A DNA stretch of 64,000 nt from Ahrensia kielensis DSM 5890 (GTDB lineage Bacteria; Pseudomonadota; Alphaproteobacteria; Rhizobiales; Rhizobiaceae). The notes under the pieces were generated by a model. The model searched no databases. It was not told the DNA's origin and saw only the letters and a list, made by a program, of their open reading frames with translations. This document shows, one piece after another, positions 45,166 to 53,844 of this stretch (its first letter is position 1; each line of letters starts with the position of its first letter). Made by a program: the position numbers and the translations under genes. The DNA is taken from NCBI RefSeq assembly GCF_000374465.1, contig NZ_KB894528.1, positions 109,022-173,021 of the forward strand, read 5' to 3'.

Positions 45166-47811
45166 TTAAGCAAGAGTACGTTCGAGAATGTCGCGAACGT
45201 CTCGTGACAGCTTTTCTTTTGATAATAATGATTTAAGCGCTTCAAGCGCAAAATCAGAACGCTTCTTTTCTAAATTGCGCCATGATCGCATTGCCGTAAT
45301 CAAACGGGCTGCAACTTGCGGGTTAATATCGTCCAGTCGCGCGGTCGCATCGCACAAAAAGCGGTATCCCGCCCCATCAACTCTGTTAAAACCTGTTGGG
45401 TTGCCAACGGAGAATGATCCGATCAACGCTCGTACACGGTTTGGATTTTCCCAAGAGAAGCTATCCGATTTGCTCAGTTGCTCCACACGCTCTAAAGCAC
45501 CACCGCCCGGTATCATGGCCTGAATGGCAAACCACTTATCCATAACAATCGGATTATCCGCATAACGCGCACGGAATGTTTCGAGCGCAAGAGCTGTTTC
45601 TTCCGCATCTGGCGCTTGCAGCGCAAGTACGCTCAAAGCATCTGCGCGGTCTGTCATATTGTCAGCATTAGAAAAATGCTTTGCAGCGAGTTCCACATCG
45701 CCCGTTGCACGCACAATGAGACCAAGGATAGTGTTGCGTAGGGACCTTATGCCTGCACTCGTAGCATCGGGCACAAATGGTTTTGCAGGATTAAGCTTGG
45801 CATAAGTCGCTTGCAGTGTTGCAAGGCACTCTTTGGCAATATCATCGAGGATTTGCGACCGTGCAGTGTAGATCGCATCAGGATTAATATCGCTGCCAAT
45901 TTCACGGGCTATATCTGCCTCACTCGGCAGACTTAGACATAACGCACGATAAGCGGGTTCAAGCGTTTCATCGCTCAAAATCTCATGGAGAATTGTTGTT
46001 AGCTCTGGTGACGATTTTACGGCTTTGCCGCTCTCAACATCATGCGTGGCTTGGCGTAGCTGGCGCATCGCAAGGCTAGACAATGCCTCCCAGCGGGCAA
46101 ATTCATCATTGTCGTGTCGCGCTAAAAACGCGAGTTCACTGTCCGCACGTTCAGGAATAATCGTCACGGGCGCAGAAAAACCACGCAACAATGAAATAAC
46201 CGGTTCTTGTTCAACACCTTCAAAATGGATGCTGTGTTTCGGCTCGCGCACATGAATGACATCGCCGGTCACATCTGCACCAGTCACACCGCTATAAGCC
46301 AAATCATTGCCTTGCGGGCCAACAAGTCCAAAACGTACCGGAATATGCATCGGCCCAACATCGCCCGTGACGACAGAAGATTTCAGGCTCTGAGCTATGT
46401 TGACGGTAAAGCGTTTGTGCGCTTCGTCATAATTGGTTTCTATTGCTAAATTTGGTGTGCCAGCCTGATCATACCAAAGCGAAAATTGTTTGAGATCAGC
46501 ACCGGTTGCATCTTCAAAACATTTGATGAAATCTTCAATTGTCGCCGCGTCGCCGTCATGGCGTTCGAAATATAAATCAAGCGCACGCTTATAGCCTTCC
46601 TGGCCGACAATGGTTTTGAACATGCCAACAACTTCAGAACCCTTTTCGTAAACGGTTGAAGTGTAGAAATTATTGATCTCGGAATAGCGGCGCGGACGTA
46701 CAGGGTGGGCAAGGGGGCCTGCATCTTCCGGAAACTGATGGGCGCGAAGACCGCGCACTTCGGCAATCCGTTTAACGGGCGCAGAGCGCATATCCGCAGA
46801 AAAAGAATGGTCACGGTAAACTGTAAGGCCTTCTTTCAAGCAAAGCTGGAACCAGTCGCGACAAGTAATGCGGTTGCCGGTCCAGTTGTGAAAATATTCA
46901 TGCGCAATAATCGCTTCAATATTGGCATAGTCTTGGTCTGTTGCCGTTTCAGGATCGGCCAGGACATATTTATCATTGAAAACATTGAGGCCTTTGTTTT
47001 CCATCGCGCCCATATTGAAATCTGAAACCGCGACGATCATGAATATGTCCAGATCATACTCACAGCCGTAAACCTCTTCGTCCCACTTCATGGAGCGGAT
47101 GAGGGAATCCATCGCATAGGCAGCACGTGGTTCTTTGCCATGTTCAACATAGATTTCCAGAGCAACATCGCGGCCGGAACGGGTCTTAAAGCGATCTTTC
47201 AGAACGCCCAGATCTCCGGCGAATAAAGCAAACAAATAAGCAGGTTTTGGATGTGGGTCGTGCCAGACAGCAAAGTGACGGCCATTTTCTAATGCGCCCT
47301 TATCGGTGCAATTTCCGTTTGAAAGAAGCAACGGAACGGTCTTGCTGTCACCTTCAATGCGAACAGTGAAAACAGACAAAATGTCTGGTCGGTCTAGGTA
47401 GTATGTGATGCGGCGAAAGCCTTCAGCTTCACACTGCGTACAAAAATTACCAGATGTGCGGTAAAGCCCCATCAGCTTTTTGTTCGCTGTCGGATTGATT
47501 TTTGTGACGATCTTTAGGGTAAAGACGTCGCTCGCAGGCAGCTTGTATATGCTGATGCCATCTGCGGATAATTCATAACCATCTTCGCTCAGTGCCGTAT
47601 CATTAACGGCCATAGAGACGAGCTCAAGTTCATCGCCATGCAGCGCTAAAGGCGCGCCTTCCGCAACGCCTTCAGCACGGCGCATGGACAGGATGGATGT
47701 CACAAGAGTTTCCTGCGCATCTAAAGAGAAATCTAAATCCACCTTGTCTATCTGATAATCGCTTGGGCGGTAGTCTTCGAGTAGAATTGCTGTTCCAGTT
47801 TGCGTGCGCAT
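45166..47811 (-). CDS. pepN: aminopeptidase N (M1 family)
   Basis: An 881-residue zinc aminopeptidase that removes N-terminal residues from peptides in the cytoplasm. The exopeptidase motif GAMEN is at 268-272, and zinc ligands are H304, H308 (HEYFH) and E327 (LKEGLT). The Ig-like and C-terminal helical domains complete the Escherichia coli PepN-type length. It is divergent from the host-attachment-family gene across 200 bases. The PleC-like kinase lies downstream on the same strand after a 188-base gap with a palindrome. Confidence 0.95.
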   Translation of the reverse strand: MRTQTGTAILLEDYRPSDYQIDKVDLDFSLDAQETLVTSILSMRRAEGVAEGAPLALHGDELELVSMAVNDTALSEDGYELSADGISIYKLPASDVFTLKIVTKINPTANKKLMGLYRTSGNFCTQCEAEGFRRITYYLDRPDILSVFTVRIEGDSKTVPLLLSNGNCTDKGALENGRHFAVWHDPHPKPAYLFALFAGDLGVLKDRFKTRSGRDVALEIYVEHGKEPRAAYAMDSLIRSMKWDEEVYGCEYDLDIFMIVAVSDFNMGAMENKGLNVFNDKYVLADPETATDQDYANIEAIIAHEYFHNWTGNRITCRDWFQLCLKEGLTVYRDHSFSADMRSAPVKRIAEVRGLRAHQFPEDAGPLAHPVRPRRYSEINNFYTSTVYEKGSEVVGMFKTIVGQEGYKRALDLYFERHDGDAATIEDFIKCFEDATGADLKQFSLWYDQAGTPNLAIETNYDEAHKRFTVNIAQSLKSSVVTGDVGPMHIPVRFGLVGPQGNDLAYSGVTGADVTGDVIHVREPKHSIHFEGVEQEPVISLLRGFSAPVTIIPERADSELAFLARHDNDEFARWEALSSLAMRQLRQATHDVESGKAVKSSPELTTILHEILSDETLEPAYRALCLSLPSEADIAREIGSDINPDAIYTARSQILDDIAKECLATLQATYAKLNPAKPFVPDATSAGIRSLRNTILGLIVRATGDVELAAKHFSNADNMTDRADALSVLALQAPDAEETALALETFRARYADNPIVMDKWFAIQAMIPGGGALERVEQLSKSDSFSWENPNRVRALIGSFSVGNPTGFNRVDGAGYRFLCDATARLDDINPQVAARLITAMRSWRNLEKKRSDFALEALKSLLSKEKLSRDVRDILERTLA

Positions 47812-48011
47812 AGATGACCTTAAGGTGTAGAGATAGGGACTGTTTAAGTTTGGTTATAGGTAAATCTATGGCCTGTTGTTAAGCCCCTAAAGTTATTTCA
47901 ATTCTTATGGTCAATCGGGCCAAAATTTCGTGGCAATTTGGGGGAACTATCATCGAAGGCCAGCGTTGTTAAATTGGGTCGATAAGTAATGAAAAACCCG
48001 AAGGAGACAAA

Positions 48012-48425
48012 ATGTCTAAAGGCACAGTTCCAGCTGACGCACTGATTGTCGTTGGCTCCGGTGAAGGAGCCCAATATTTTCGCAATATTGGCACAAACCT
48101 CAATATCAAACTCAAAGCTGAAGGCTCGTTAAAGCCGGGCGATTTGGCGGATCAAGGTCCATCAGGAAAACAGCCGCCGGATATGTCGGATAAAGAATCC
48201 ATGGAGATGACATTTTCTAAAATACTAGCAGAGGATCTCTATGCAAAAGCACACAAAGGGTCTTTTGATAATGTCGTCTTAGCGCTTGATCCTGATACGC
48301 TCGGTGAGGTGCGTCCGCTTTTGCATAAGGAAGTGCAGAGCAAAGTCTGTATGGAACTGCCGAAAACCTTAGTGAACCATCCTGTCGCAGAAATTGAACG
48401 CTCTCTGTCTGCAGCGGTAAGCTAA
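48012..48425 (+). CDS. host attachment family protein
   Basis: A 137-residue soluble protein of the Host_attach family (PF10116), first linked to plant attachment in Agrobacterium; many members are related to eRF1-like or baeRF nucleases. Visible signatures are ALIVVGSGEGAQYFRN at the N-terminus and FDNVVLALDPDTLGEVRPLL in the C-terminal half. No signal peptide. A good AAGGAGA ribosome site precedes the ATG, and a terminator follows. The 200-base gap upstream is shared with pepN. Confidence 0.85.
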   Translation: MSKGTVPADALIVVGSGEGAQYFRNIGTNLNIKLKAEGSLKPGDLADQGPSGKQPPDMSDKESMEMTFSKILAEDLYAKAHKGSFDNVVLALDPDTLGEVRPLLHKEVQSKVCMELPKTLVNHPVAEIERSLSAAVS

Positions 48426-48450
48426 CCGCAGATTTCTAATGCTCTTTATG

Positions 48451-48478
48451 CGCCTCGCACGAAACTGCGGGGCGTTTT
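48451..48478 (+). terminator. intrinsic terminator after the host attachment gene
   Basis: CGCCTCGCA (48451-48459) pairs with TGCGGGGCG (48466-48474), with one G-T pair, over the loop CGAAAC and is followed by TTTTAT. It lies 26 bases after the stop. Confidence 0.75.
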
Positions 48479-48584
48479 ATATGCAGGTGAATTATTTGTA
48501 ACATCTTCCTCAAAGAGCATTTATGAGCCTCGTCATATCGTCTTGCCTCTGCTATTGGCTTGCCCAAAGAAAGTGACGGGCATC

Positions 48585-49544
48585 GTGGCAGTAGAAGATC
48601 AAAATGAAGCGGACGAAAGTAATCCGCTTTTAGCAATTACACTCAAAATCATTTCTGTTTGCGCGTTTTTGGTTATGGCAACTGTGATCAAACTTGCAGG
48701 GCAATTGCCTGTTGGGCAGATCGCATTTTACCGTTCATTTTGGGCCATTTGGCCAATTGTCATCTATCTGTTGATTACCCAGCAACATAAAGGCGTGCTG
48801 AAAACTAATCATTTAAAAAGCCACATTTGGCGCGGCGCTATTGGCGTGTTTGCAATGGGGCTCGGATTTTATGGGCTGACGCGCATACCATTGCCAGATG
48901 CTATCGCGCTGAGTTATTCGCGCCCCTTAATCACCATTGTATTAGGCGCTGTTATTCTGGGCGAAGTCGTGCGTCGTTATCGCTGGGGAGCGGTGATGGT
49001 TGGTTTTGTCGGTGTGATGGTTATTTCTTGGCCGAAACTTCAAATTTTGCGCGGCGCTGGTGGGTTTGAGAACCAAGAAGCATTAGGTGTGATTGCAACG
49101 CTTTTGCAGGCGATTGTAGCATCCTTTGCATTTGTATTGGTAAGGCAGCTTGTCAAAACCGAGCGCACGCCGACCATTGTGCTTTATTTCTCAATCACAG
49201 CCAGTGCGTTTGCACTTATGACGCTTCCGTTCGGCTGGGAGCCCCTTAGTTGGAACCAGATAGGCTTTTTGGTTGCTGCAGGTGTTTTCGGCGGGCTTGG
49301 CCAAATCCTGCTGACGCAAAGTTATCGCTACGCGGAAACTTCGATCATTGCGCCCTTTGAATATACCTCCGTGATTTTTTCACTTGCCATCGGCATCTGG
49401 CTTTTCAGCGAGGCACCATCATGGTCAACGATTATCGGCTCGCTCATTGTTGTCGGCTCCGGTATTTTCATCATCTTCCGTGAGCGTTCTTTGGGAATTA
49501 AACGCTCTGCAGAACGCAGATCCGCCAATATGAAGGGGCTTTAG
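48585..49544 (+). CDS. DMT superfamily (EamA) transporter
   Basis: A protein of about 319 residues with ten membrane segments arranged as two EamA repeats, for example GQIAFYRSFWAIWPI near the second segment and SIIAPFEYTSVIFSLAIGIW near the ninth. It is a drug/metabolite transporter, probably an exporter or S-adenosylmethionine-permease-like protein; the substrate is not predictable. The start is uncertain: the frame is open from 48543, and I chose the GTG at 48585, which leaves a short polar N-terminus before the first segment. It converges on the MFS gene with a two-base gap. Confidence 0.8.
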   Translation: MAVEDQNEADESNPLLAITLKIISVCAFLVMATVIKLAGQLPVGQIAFYRSFWAIWPIVIYLLITQQHKGVLKTNHLKSHIWRGAIGVFAMGLGFYGLTRIPLPDAIALSYSRPLITIVLGAVILGEVVRRYRWGAVMVGFVGVMVISWPKLQILRGAGGFENQEALGVIATLLQAIVASFAFVLVRQLVKTERTPTIVLYFSITASAFALMTLPFGWEPLSWNQIGFLVAAGVFGGLGQILLTQSYRYAETSIIAPFEYTSVIFSLAIGIWLFSEAPSWSTIIGSLIVVGSGIFIIFRERSLGIKRSAERRSANMKGL

Positions 49545-49546
49545 CC

Positions 49547-50824
49547 TCATACACCACTTTCCGACGGGTCGACTTCTTCATCTGAGCGGGGGTCAAGCTG
49601 ATACATTTCCGGCGTCTGCGTGCGGCCAAAAGATGTATACGCAAATTCGCCGCGCTCTTCTTCTGTCGGCGCATCTGCTACTTTCAGTCGCATTATTGTG
49701 AAAATTGCAAAGGCAATAAATCCAACGAGAATTGTCGAGAATAATCCCGCACCTCCGACCAATCCGATCAATAGGCCAGCAATAATCGGACCGACCATAG
49801 AGCCAATCGCATAAACAATAAGCAGGCTCGATGATGTTTCAATAAATGCACCTGGCTCTGCGTGGTCATTGGCGTGAGAAACCACGAGCGAGTAAAGTGG
49901 CATCATGATGCCGCCAAACACGAACATGGCAATAAACAGCGCTATATTATTGGTCGGTTCGTAAAATGTGAGTATGCCAGAAACGATAATGCCGACCATT
50001 GTCGCTGCAAGCATGACATAGCGGCGGTCCATCTTGTCTGATGCGCGGCCCAGCGGAAATTGAAGCACAACGCCGCCTAGCATTGCCACAACAAGCATTA
50101 TCGCGATCTGAGAGCCGGAATAGCCGAGTAGGGAGCCGTAAACAGGCGCTTGATAGCTCCATGCTCCGAATGTGAAACCAGTAACAAATGCGCCAACGGT
50201 TGCAACAGGAGACATTGCATAAAGGCGCCTGATATCAATTTTCACTTCTGCTGGCGGCTGCGGTGATATAGCTGGCGATACGGCGGTTGGAATAATCGCT
50301 GCGGCATAGCTCATAGCTGCAAGAATGAATAATGTCGTGAGGGCAGGGTCCGATGTGATCAGCAAAAATTGCCCGATCATGAGCCCGACTGTGTTTGTGA
50401 CCATATAAGAAGAGAAAACAAGCCCGCGCGATTCGTTGGTGCTTCGCTCATTGAGCCAGCTTTCCACCACCATATAAGCACCTGACAAAGCAAAGCCCGC
50501 AACGCCGCGCAGCAAAAACCAAACCGGAATATTGACGAAAATCGAATGGGCCATCAATGAGATCGCCAACATGGCCGCAACAACGGCATAAACACGCACA
50601 TGACCAACACGGCGAACAAGACGCGGAATGTAAACGCAGCCGCCAACAAAACATGCTGCATAAAATGCGCCCATAAAGCCAATGGTCAGCGGAGACCAGC
50701 CTTCAAGCCCTGCGCGCAGCGGCAATAGGATACCGGTTAAACCGGAGCCGATAAGAAGGAAGAATGTTGATATCAACAGTCCTGCAATGGGGCGAAGCTG
50801 TAAAATCATTGTCTTTTGCACCAT
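49547..50824 (-). CDS. MFS transporter, YcaD-like (copy A)
   Basis: A 425-residue major facilitator with 12 membrane segments. The segment FLLRGVAGFALSGAYMVVES followed by WLNERSTNESRG resembles the YcaD-like MFS group, and RASDKMDRR is the loop 8-9 motif. The cytoplasmic tail ends TPEMYQLDPRSDEEVD. It is similar throughout to the transporter at 53843-55117 (VVESWLNERS, SDKMDRR and LDPR tails are shared), so the two are paralogues. Substrate unknown. It lies downstream of the glycosylase gene on the same strand, about 100 bases apart. Confidence 0.88.
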   Translation of the reverse strand: MVQKTMILQLRPIAGLLISTFFLLIGSGLTGILLPLRAGLEGWSPLTIGFMGAFYAACFVGGCVYIPRLVRRVGHVRVYAVVAAMLAISLMAHSIFVNIPVWFLLRGVAGFALSGAYMVVESWLNERSTNESRGLVFSSYMVTNTVGLMIGQFLLITSDPALTTLFILAAMSYAAAIIPTAVSPAISPQPPAEVKIDIRRLYAMSPVATVGAFVTGFTFGAWSYQAPVYGSLLGYSGSQIAIMLVVAMLGGVVLQFPLGRASDKMDRRYVMLAATMVGIIVSGILTFYEPTNNIALFIAMFVFGGIMMPLYSLVVSHANDHAEPGAFIETSSSLLIVYAIGSMVGPIIAGLLIGLVGGAGLFSTILVGFIAFAIFTIMRLKVADAPTEEERGEFAYTSFGRTQTPEMYQLDPRSDEEVDPSESGV

Positions 50825-50927
50825 TTAAAAGGGCTGTGAATTTGCGGGCTCTATGCGCTGTTCGAACTGGCTCAGATCAAACAAATGCGACATATAAATG
50901 AACTTTGTGTCGCAAATGGAATACTCA

Positions 50928-51824
50928 CTATTGCGCGGCTAATTTTGCTTTCACCGATAATAAATCGAGCCAAGCATGACGTTTCAACTTTGGCTGAGTA
51001 ATCAGCATCGCTGGATCAAAGGTTGCAATGGCTTGGATGCCGAAATTGGGCAGTTCAGTCCATTTTCCACGTGCCTGCATAATTGTTTGGCGCGTCTTTA
51101 AAATATGACGCACAGCGCCATTGCCAAGCACAAGTATCAATTCGGGCTTTGCGAGTTGGATTTGCCTAGCAAGAAAAGGAGCGCACATTTCTAAATGCAG
51201 CGGCGTTGGTGCGGAATTTCCTGGTGGATTCCACGGCACGCAATAGGACATATAAACATCTTCATGGCGCGATAGGCCAATCGCACCCAGCATTTTTTCA
51301 AGCAATAAGCCGTTGGGCCCTGAAAACGCGCTGCCAGCATTATCGTCGTTACCGGTCGGCGCGCCGCCGATGATCATAAGCCTAGCGCCGCGTTTTCCGC
51401 CTTCAAATATCGTGGAGCGAGCGCTTCTTTTCAGATTGCAGCCCTCAAAAGTTTCTACCGCTTGCTTAAGTGCATCCAAATCTTGTGCCGCATCGGCCAT
51501 TGCAATGGCTTTGGCAACAACTTCCTCTGTAGGAAGAGTGACAGCTAAATTTGCCTGTGCGATGGGGCGCGGTGCATCTTTCATGCGTTTGCGCGGGTCC
51601 ATTTCCATCAATTCAGGTTCGTGCGGATCAGTGCTCTTTTTGTTTTCAGCCTTGATGTTTTCAACAGGTGCAACACTTTGAGGAGCAGCTTGCTCAGGAA
51701 CCATTTCGAAACGATCCAAAGCGACATCTGATATGGGGAAATCTAATCCACTCTCGGCATAAAAGCGCAAAAGGGAATGAATTGCCTCGACAGTCATTTC
51801 AGATGTATTTTCGGTATCGCTCAT
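50928..51824 (-). CDS. uracil-DNA glycosylase-family protein with altered active-site motifs
   Basis: A 298-residue protein whose C-terminal 170 residues match family 4/5-type uracil-DNA glycosylases: PWNPPGNSAPTPLHLEMC, LVLGNGAVRHIL, TIMQARGKW. Two key motifs differ from the usual form. The first, normally GEAPG with an acidic residue, reads GGAPTGNDD (153-161); the last, normally HPAYLL or HPSxxL, reads DPAMLI (270-275), replacing the histidine. The N-terminal iron-sulfur cysteine cluster is reduced to C129. The first 100 residues are acidic and low-complexity. The enzyme may be inactive on uracil or have another activity. A true start at 51824 is supported by an upstream GAACACAACAATG context, without a strong ribosome site. 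Confidence 0.8.
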   Translation of the reverse strand: MSDTENTSEMTVEAIHSLLRFYAESGLDFPISDVALDRFEMVPEQAAPQSVAPVENIKAENKKSTDPHEPELMEMDPRKRMKDAPRPIAQANLAVTLPTEEVVAKAIAMADAAQDLDALKQAVETFEGCNLKRSARSTIFEGGKRGARLMIIGGAPTGNDDNAGSAFSGPNGLLLEKMLGAIGLSRHEDVYMSYCVPWNPPGNSAPTPLHLEMCAPFLARQIQLAKPELILVLGNGAVRHILKTRQTIMQARGKWTELPNFGIQAIATFDPAMLITQPKLKRHAWLDLLSVKAKLAAQ

Positions 51825-51935
51825 TGTTGTGTTCTATATCGTGCACAGTTACGCATTAAAAGGAAATTCCAAGGCCAAAGTTCAATAAGCATAGTTATGC
51901 ATTCCAGTCTCATAGCGACATTTTATCTTGCATTA

Positions 51936-51951
51936 TTGACGTAAACGTCAA
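51936..51951. promoter_or_regulatory. perfect 16-bp dyad, LiuR-like operator before etfQO
   Basis: TTGACGT (51936-51942), AA, then ACGTCAA (51945-51951) is a perfect inverted repeat, 128 bases before the etfQO ATG in the 254-base gap with the divergent glycosylase gene. It closely resembles the MerR-type LiuR operators described for branched-chain amino acid and fatty acid degradation genes in proteobacteria, a regulon that includes ETF-QO. The dyad is certain; the regulator is inferred, and no liuR gene is in the window. The half-site TTGACG also resembles a -35 element. Confidence 0.6.
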
Positions 51952-52078
51952 AATTAAATACGACAAACAGAATAAAAGTGTTGGAGATTGCTATGCTGGC
52001 TGTATTTGGTTAGCGGGTCTGGCACTGTAAAGATAAGACAGCCTCAGCAAATGCTGGGCAAATAATCGGGAGACATTG

Positions 52079-53788
52079 ATGAGCGATAACCCAATGAATG
52101 AACCACGCGAGAGTATGGAGTTTGATGTCGTTATTGTTGGCGCTGGTCCTGCTGGTCTTGCCGCTGCGATTAAGCTCAAGCAACTCGATGAAAATCTCTC
52201 CGTTGTTGTTCTGGAAAAGGGGGCCGAAGTCGGCGCTCACATTCTTTCAGGTGCGGTGGTTGATCCTATCGGTCTCGACAAATTAATCCCTGATTGGCGA
52301 AATGATCCCGATCATCCAATGAAAACACCCGTTACGGATGATCAGTTTCTATTCCTCGGGCCTGCTGGCTCTATACGCTTGCCAAATTTTGCAATGCCGC
52401 CATTGATGAACAATCATGGCAATTACATTGTTTCGCTTGGTAATGTGGCACGCTGGATGGCGGCCCGCGCCGAAGCGCTTGGTGTTGAAATCTATCCAGG
52501 CTTTGCTGCCGCTGAAATCATTTACGATGATAATGGCGCAATGAAAGGTGTTGCAACCGGTGATATGGGCATTGAAAAAGATGGCACGCCCGGTCCGATG
52601 TTCGCACGCGGTATGGAGCTTCACGGCAAATATGTGCTGATCGCAGAAGGTGTGCGCGGCTCTATCGCCAAGCAGCTGATTAACAAGTTTGATTTGGATA
52701 AGGATTGCGAACCAGGCAAATTTGGCCTCGGCATTAAAGAGCTTTGGCAGGTCGATCCATCCAAGCATAAGCCGGGCCTTGTTCAGCACTCTTTTGGCTG
52801 GCCGCTTGATATGAAAACCGGTGGTGGTTCATTCCTTTATCATTTGGAAGACAATCAGGTTGCTGTCGGCTTTGTGCTGCATCTGAATTACAAAAATCCA
52901 TACCTCTCACCATTTGAAGAGTTTCAACGCTTCAAAACGCATCCGCGTATTCGTGAAACATTTGAAGGCGGCAAACGCATTTCTTATGGCGCGCGCGCAA
53001 TTACTGAAGGCGGCTGGCAATCAGTGCCGAAAGTGTCGTTTCCAGGCGGCGCACTGATTGGTTGCTCGGCAGGATTTGTGAATGTGCCGCGTATCAAAGG
53101 ATCACATAATGCCGTTCTTTCCGGCATAATTGCTGCGGAAAAAGTGGTTGAAGCGCTAGCTGCTGGCAAGGCCAATGATGATGCGCTTATCACCTATGAA
53201 AATGAATGGCGCAGCAGTGAAATCGGCGACGACTTGAAGAAAGTCCGTAATGTTAAGCCGCTATGGTCACGTTTTGGTACTGCGCTTGGTGTCGGCATTG
53301 GTGGCATTGATATGTGGATCAACCAACTCACCAAGGGTTGGTCGCCGCTGGGCACTTTGAAGCATGAAAAAACGGATGCTGCTTCTGTTGAAAAAGCGGA
53401 TAAGCACAAGCCAATTAATTACCCAAAACCAGATGGCGTGCTTACGTTTGATCGGCTTTCATCAGTGTTTTTGTCAAATACAAATCATGAAGAGAACCAG
53501 CCTGTTCACTTGAAGGTTTTGAATCAAGAACTTCAAAAATCATCGGAATATGCTGAATTTGCAGGACTTTCTTATCGTTATTGCCCAGCTGGTGTTTATG
53601 AATGGGTGGATAGCGCGGGCAATACAATCACTGCACCACATGATTATGAAGCATCAGATGATGTGCGCTTTCAGATCAACGCGCAAAACTGCGTGCATTG
53701 TAAAACATGTGATATCAAAGATCCGAACCAAAATATCAACTGGACAGTACCGCAAGGCGGCGAAGGTCCCGTTTATCCGAATATGTAA
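52079..53788 (+). CDS. electron transfer flavoprotein-ubiquinone oxidoreductase (ETF-QO)
   Basis: A 569-residue membrane-associated flavoprotein that passes electrons from ETF (fed by fatty acid and amino acid dehydrogenases) to ubiquinone. The N-terminal FAD motif is VVIVGAGPAGLAAAIKL (about 17-33); the quinone-binding region includes HSFGWPLDMKTGGGSFLY; the C-terminal 4Fe-4S ligands are in NCVHCKTCDIKDPNQN plus an upstream cysteine in YRYCPAGVYE. I use the ATG at 52079 with GGGAG six bases upstream. Followed by a strong bidirectional terminator. Length is normal. Confidence 0.96.
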   Translation: MSDNPMNEPRESMEFDVVIVGAGPAGLAAAIKLKQLDENLSVVVLEKGAEVGAHILSGAVVDPIGLDKLIPDWRNDPDHPMKTPVTDDQFLFLGPAGSIRLPNFAMPPLMNNHGNYIVSLGNVARWMAARAEALGVEIYPGFAAAEIIYDDNGAMKGVATGDMGIEKDGTPGPMFARGMELHGKYVLIAEGVRGSIAKQLINKFDLDKDCEPGKFGLGIKELWQVDPSKHKPGLVQHSFGWPLDMKTGGGSFLYHLEDNQVAVGFVLHLNYKNPYLSPFEEFQRFKTHPRIRETFEGGKRISYGARAITEGGWQSVPKVSFPGGALIGCSAGFVNVPRIKGSHNAVLSGIIAAEKVVEALAAGKANDDALITYENEWRSSEIGDDLKKVRNVKPLWSRFGTALGVGIGGIDMWINQLTKGWSPLGTLKHEKTDAASVEKADKHKPINYPKPDGVLTFDRLSSVFLSNTNHEENQPVHLKVLNQELQKSSEYAEFAGLSYRYCPAGVYEWVDSAGNTITAPHDYEASDDVRFQINAQNCVHCKTCDIKDPNQNINWTVPQGGEGPVYPNM

Positions 53789-53816
53789 TCTATCGGATCA
53801 ATTCTAAATGAATAAA

Positions 53817-53844
53817 AGCGCGGGTTTTAAACCCGCGCTTTTTT
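53817..53844. terminator. strong bidirectional terminator between etfQO and MFS copy B
   Basis: AGCGCGGGTTT (53817-53827) and AAACCCGCGCT (53829-53839) form a perfect inverted repeat flanked by A residues on the left and TTTTTT on the right, so it can terminate transcription from both sides. It lies 28 bases after the etfQO stop and just before the end of the convergent transporter gene. Confidence 0.92.
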
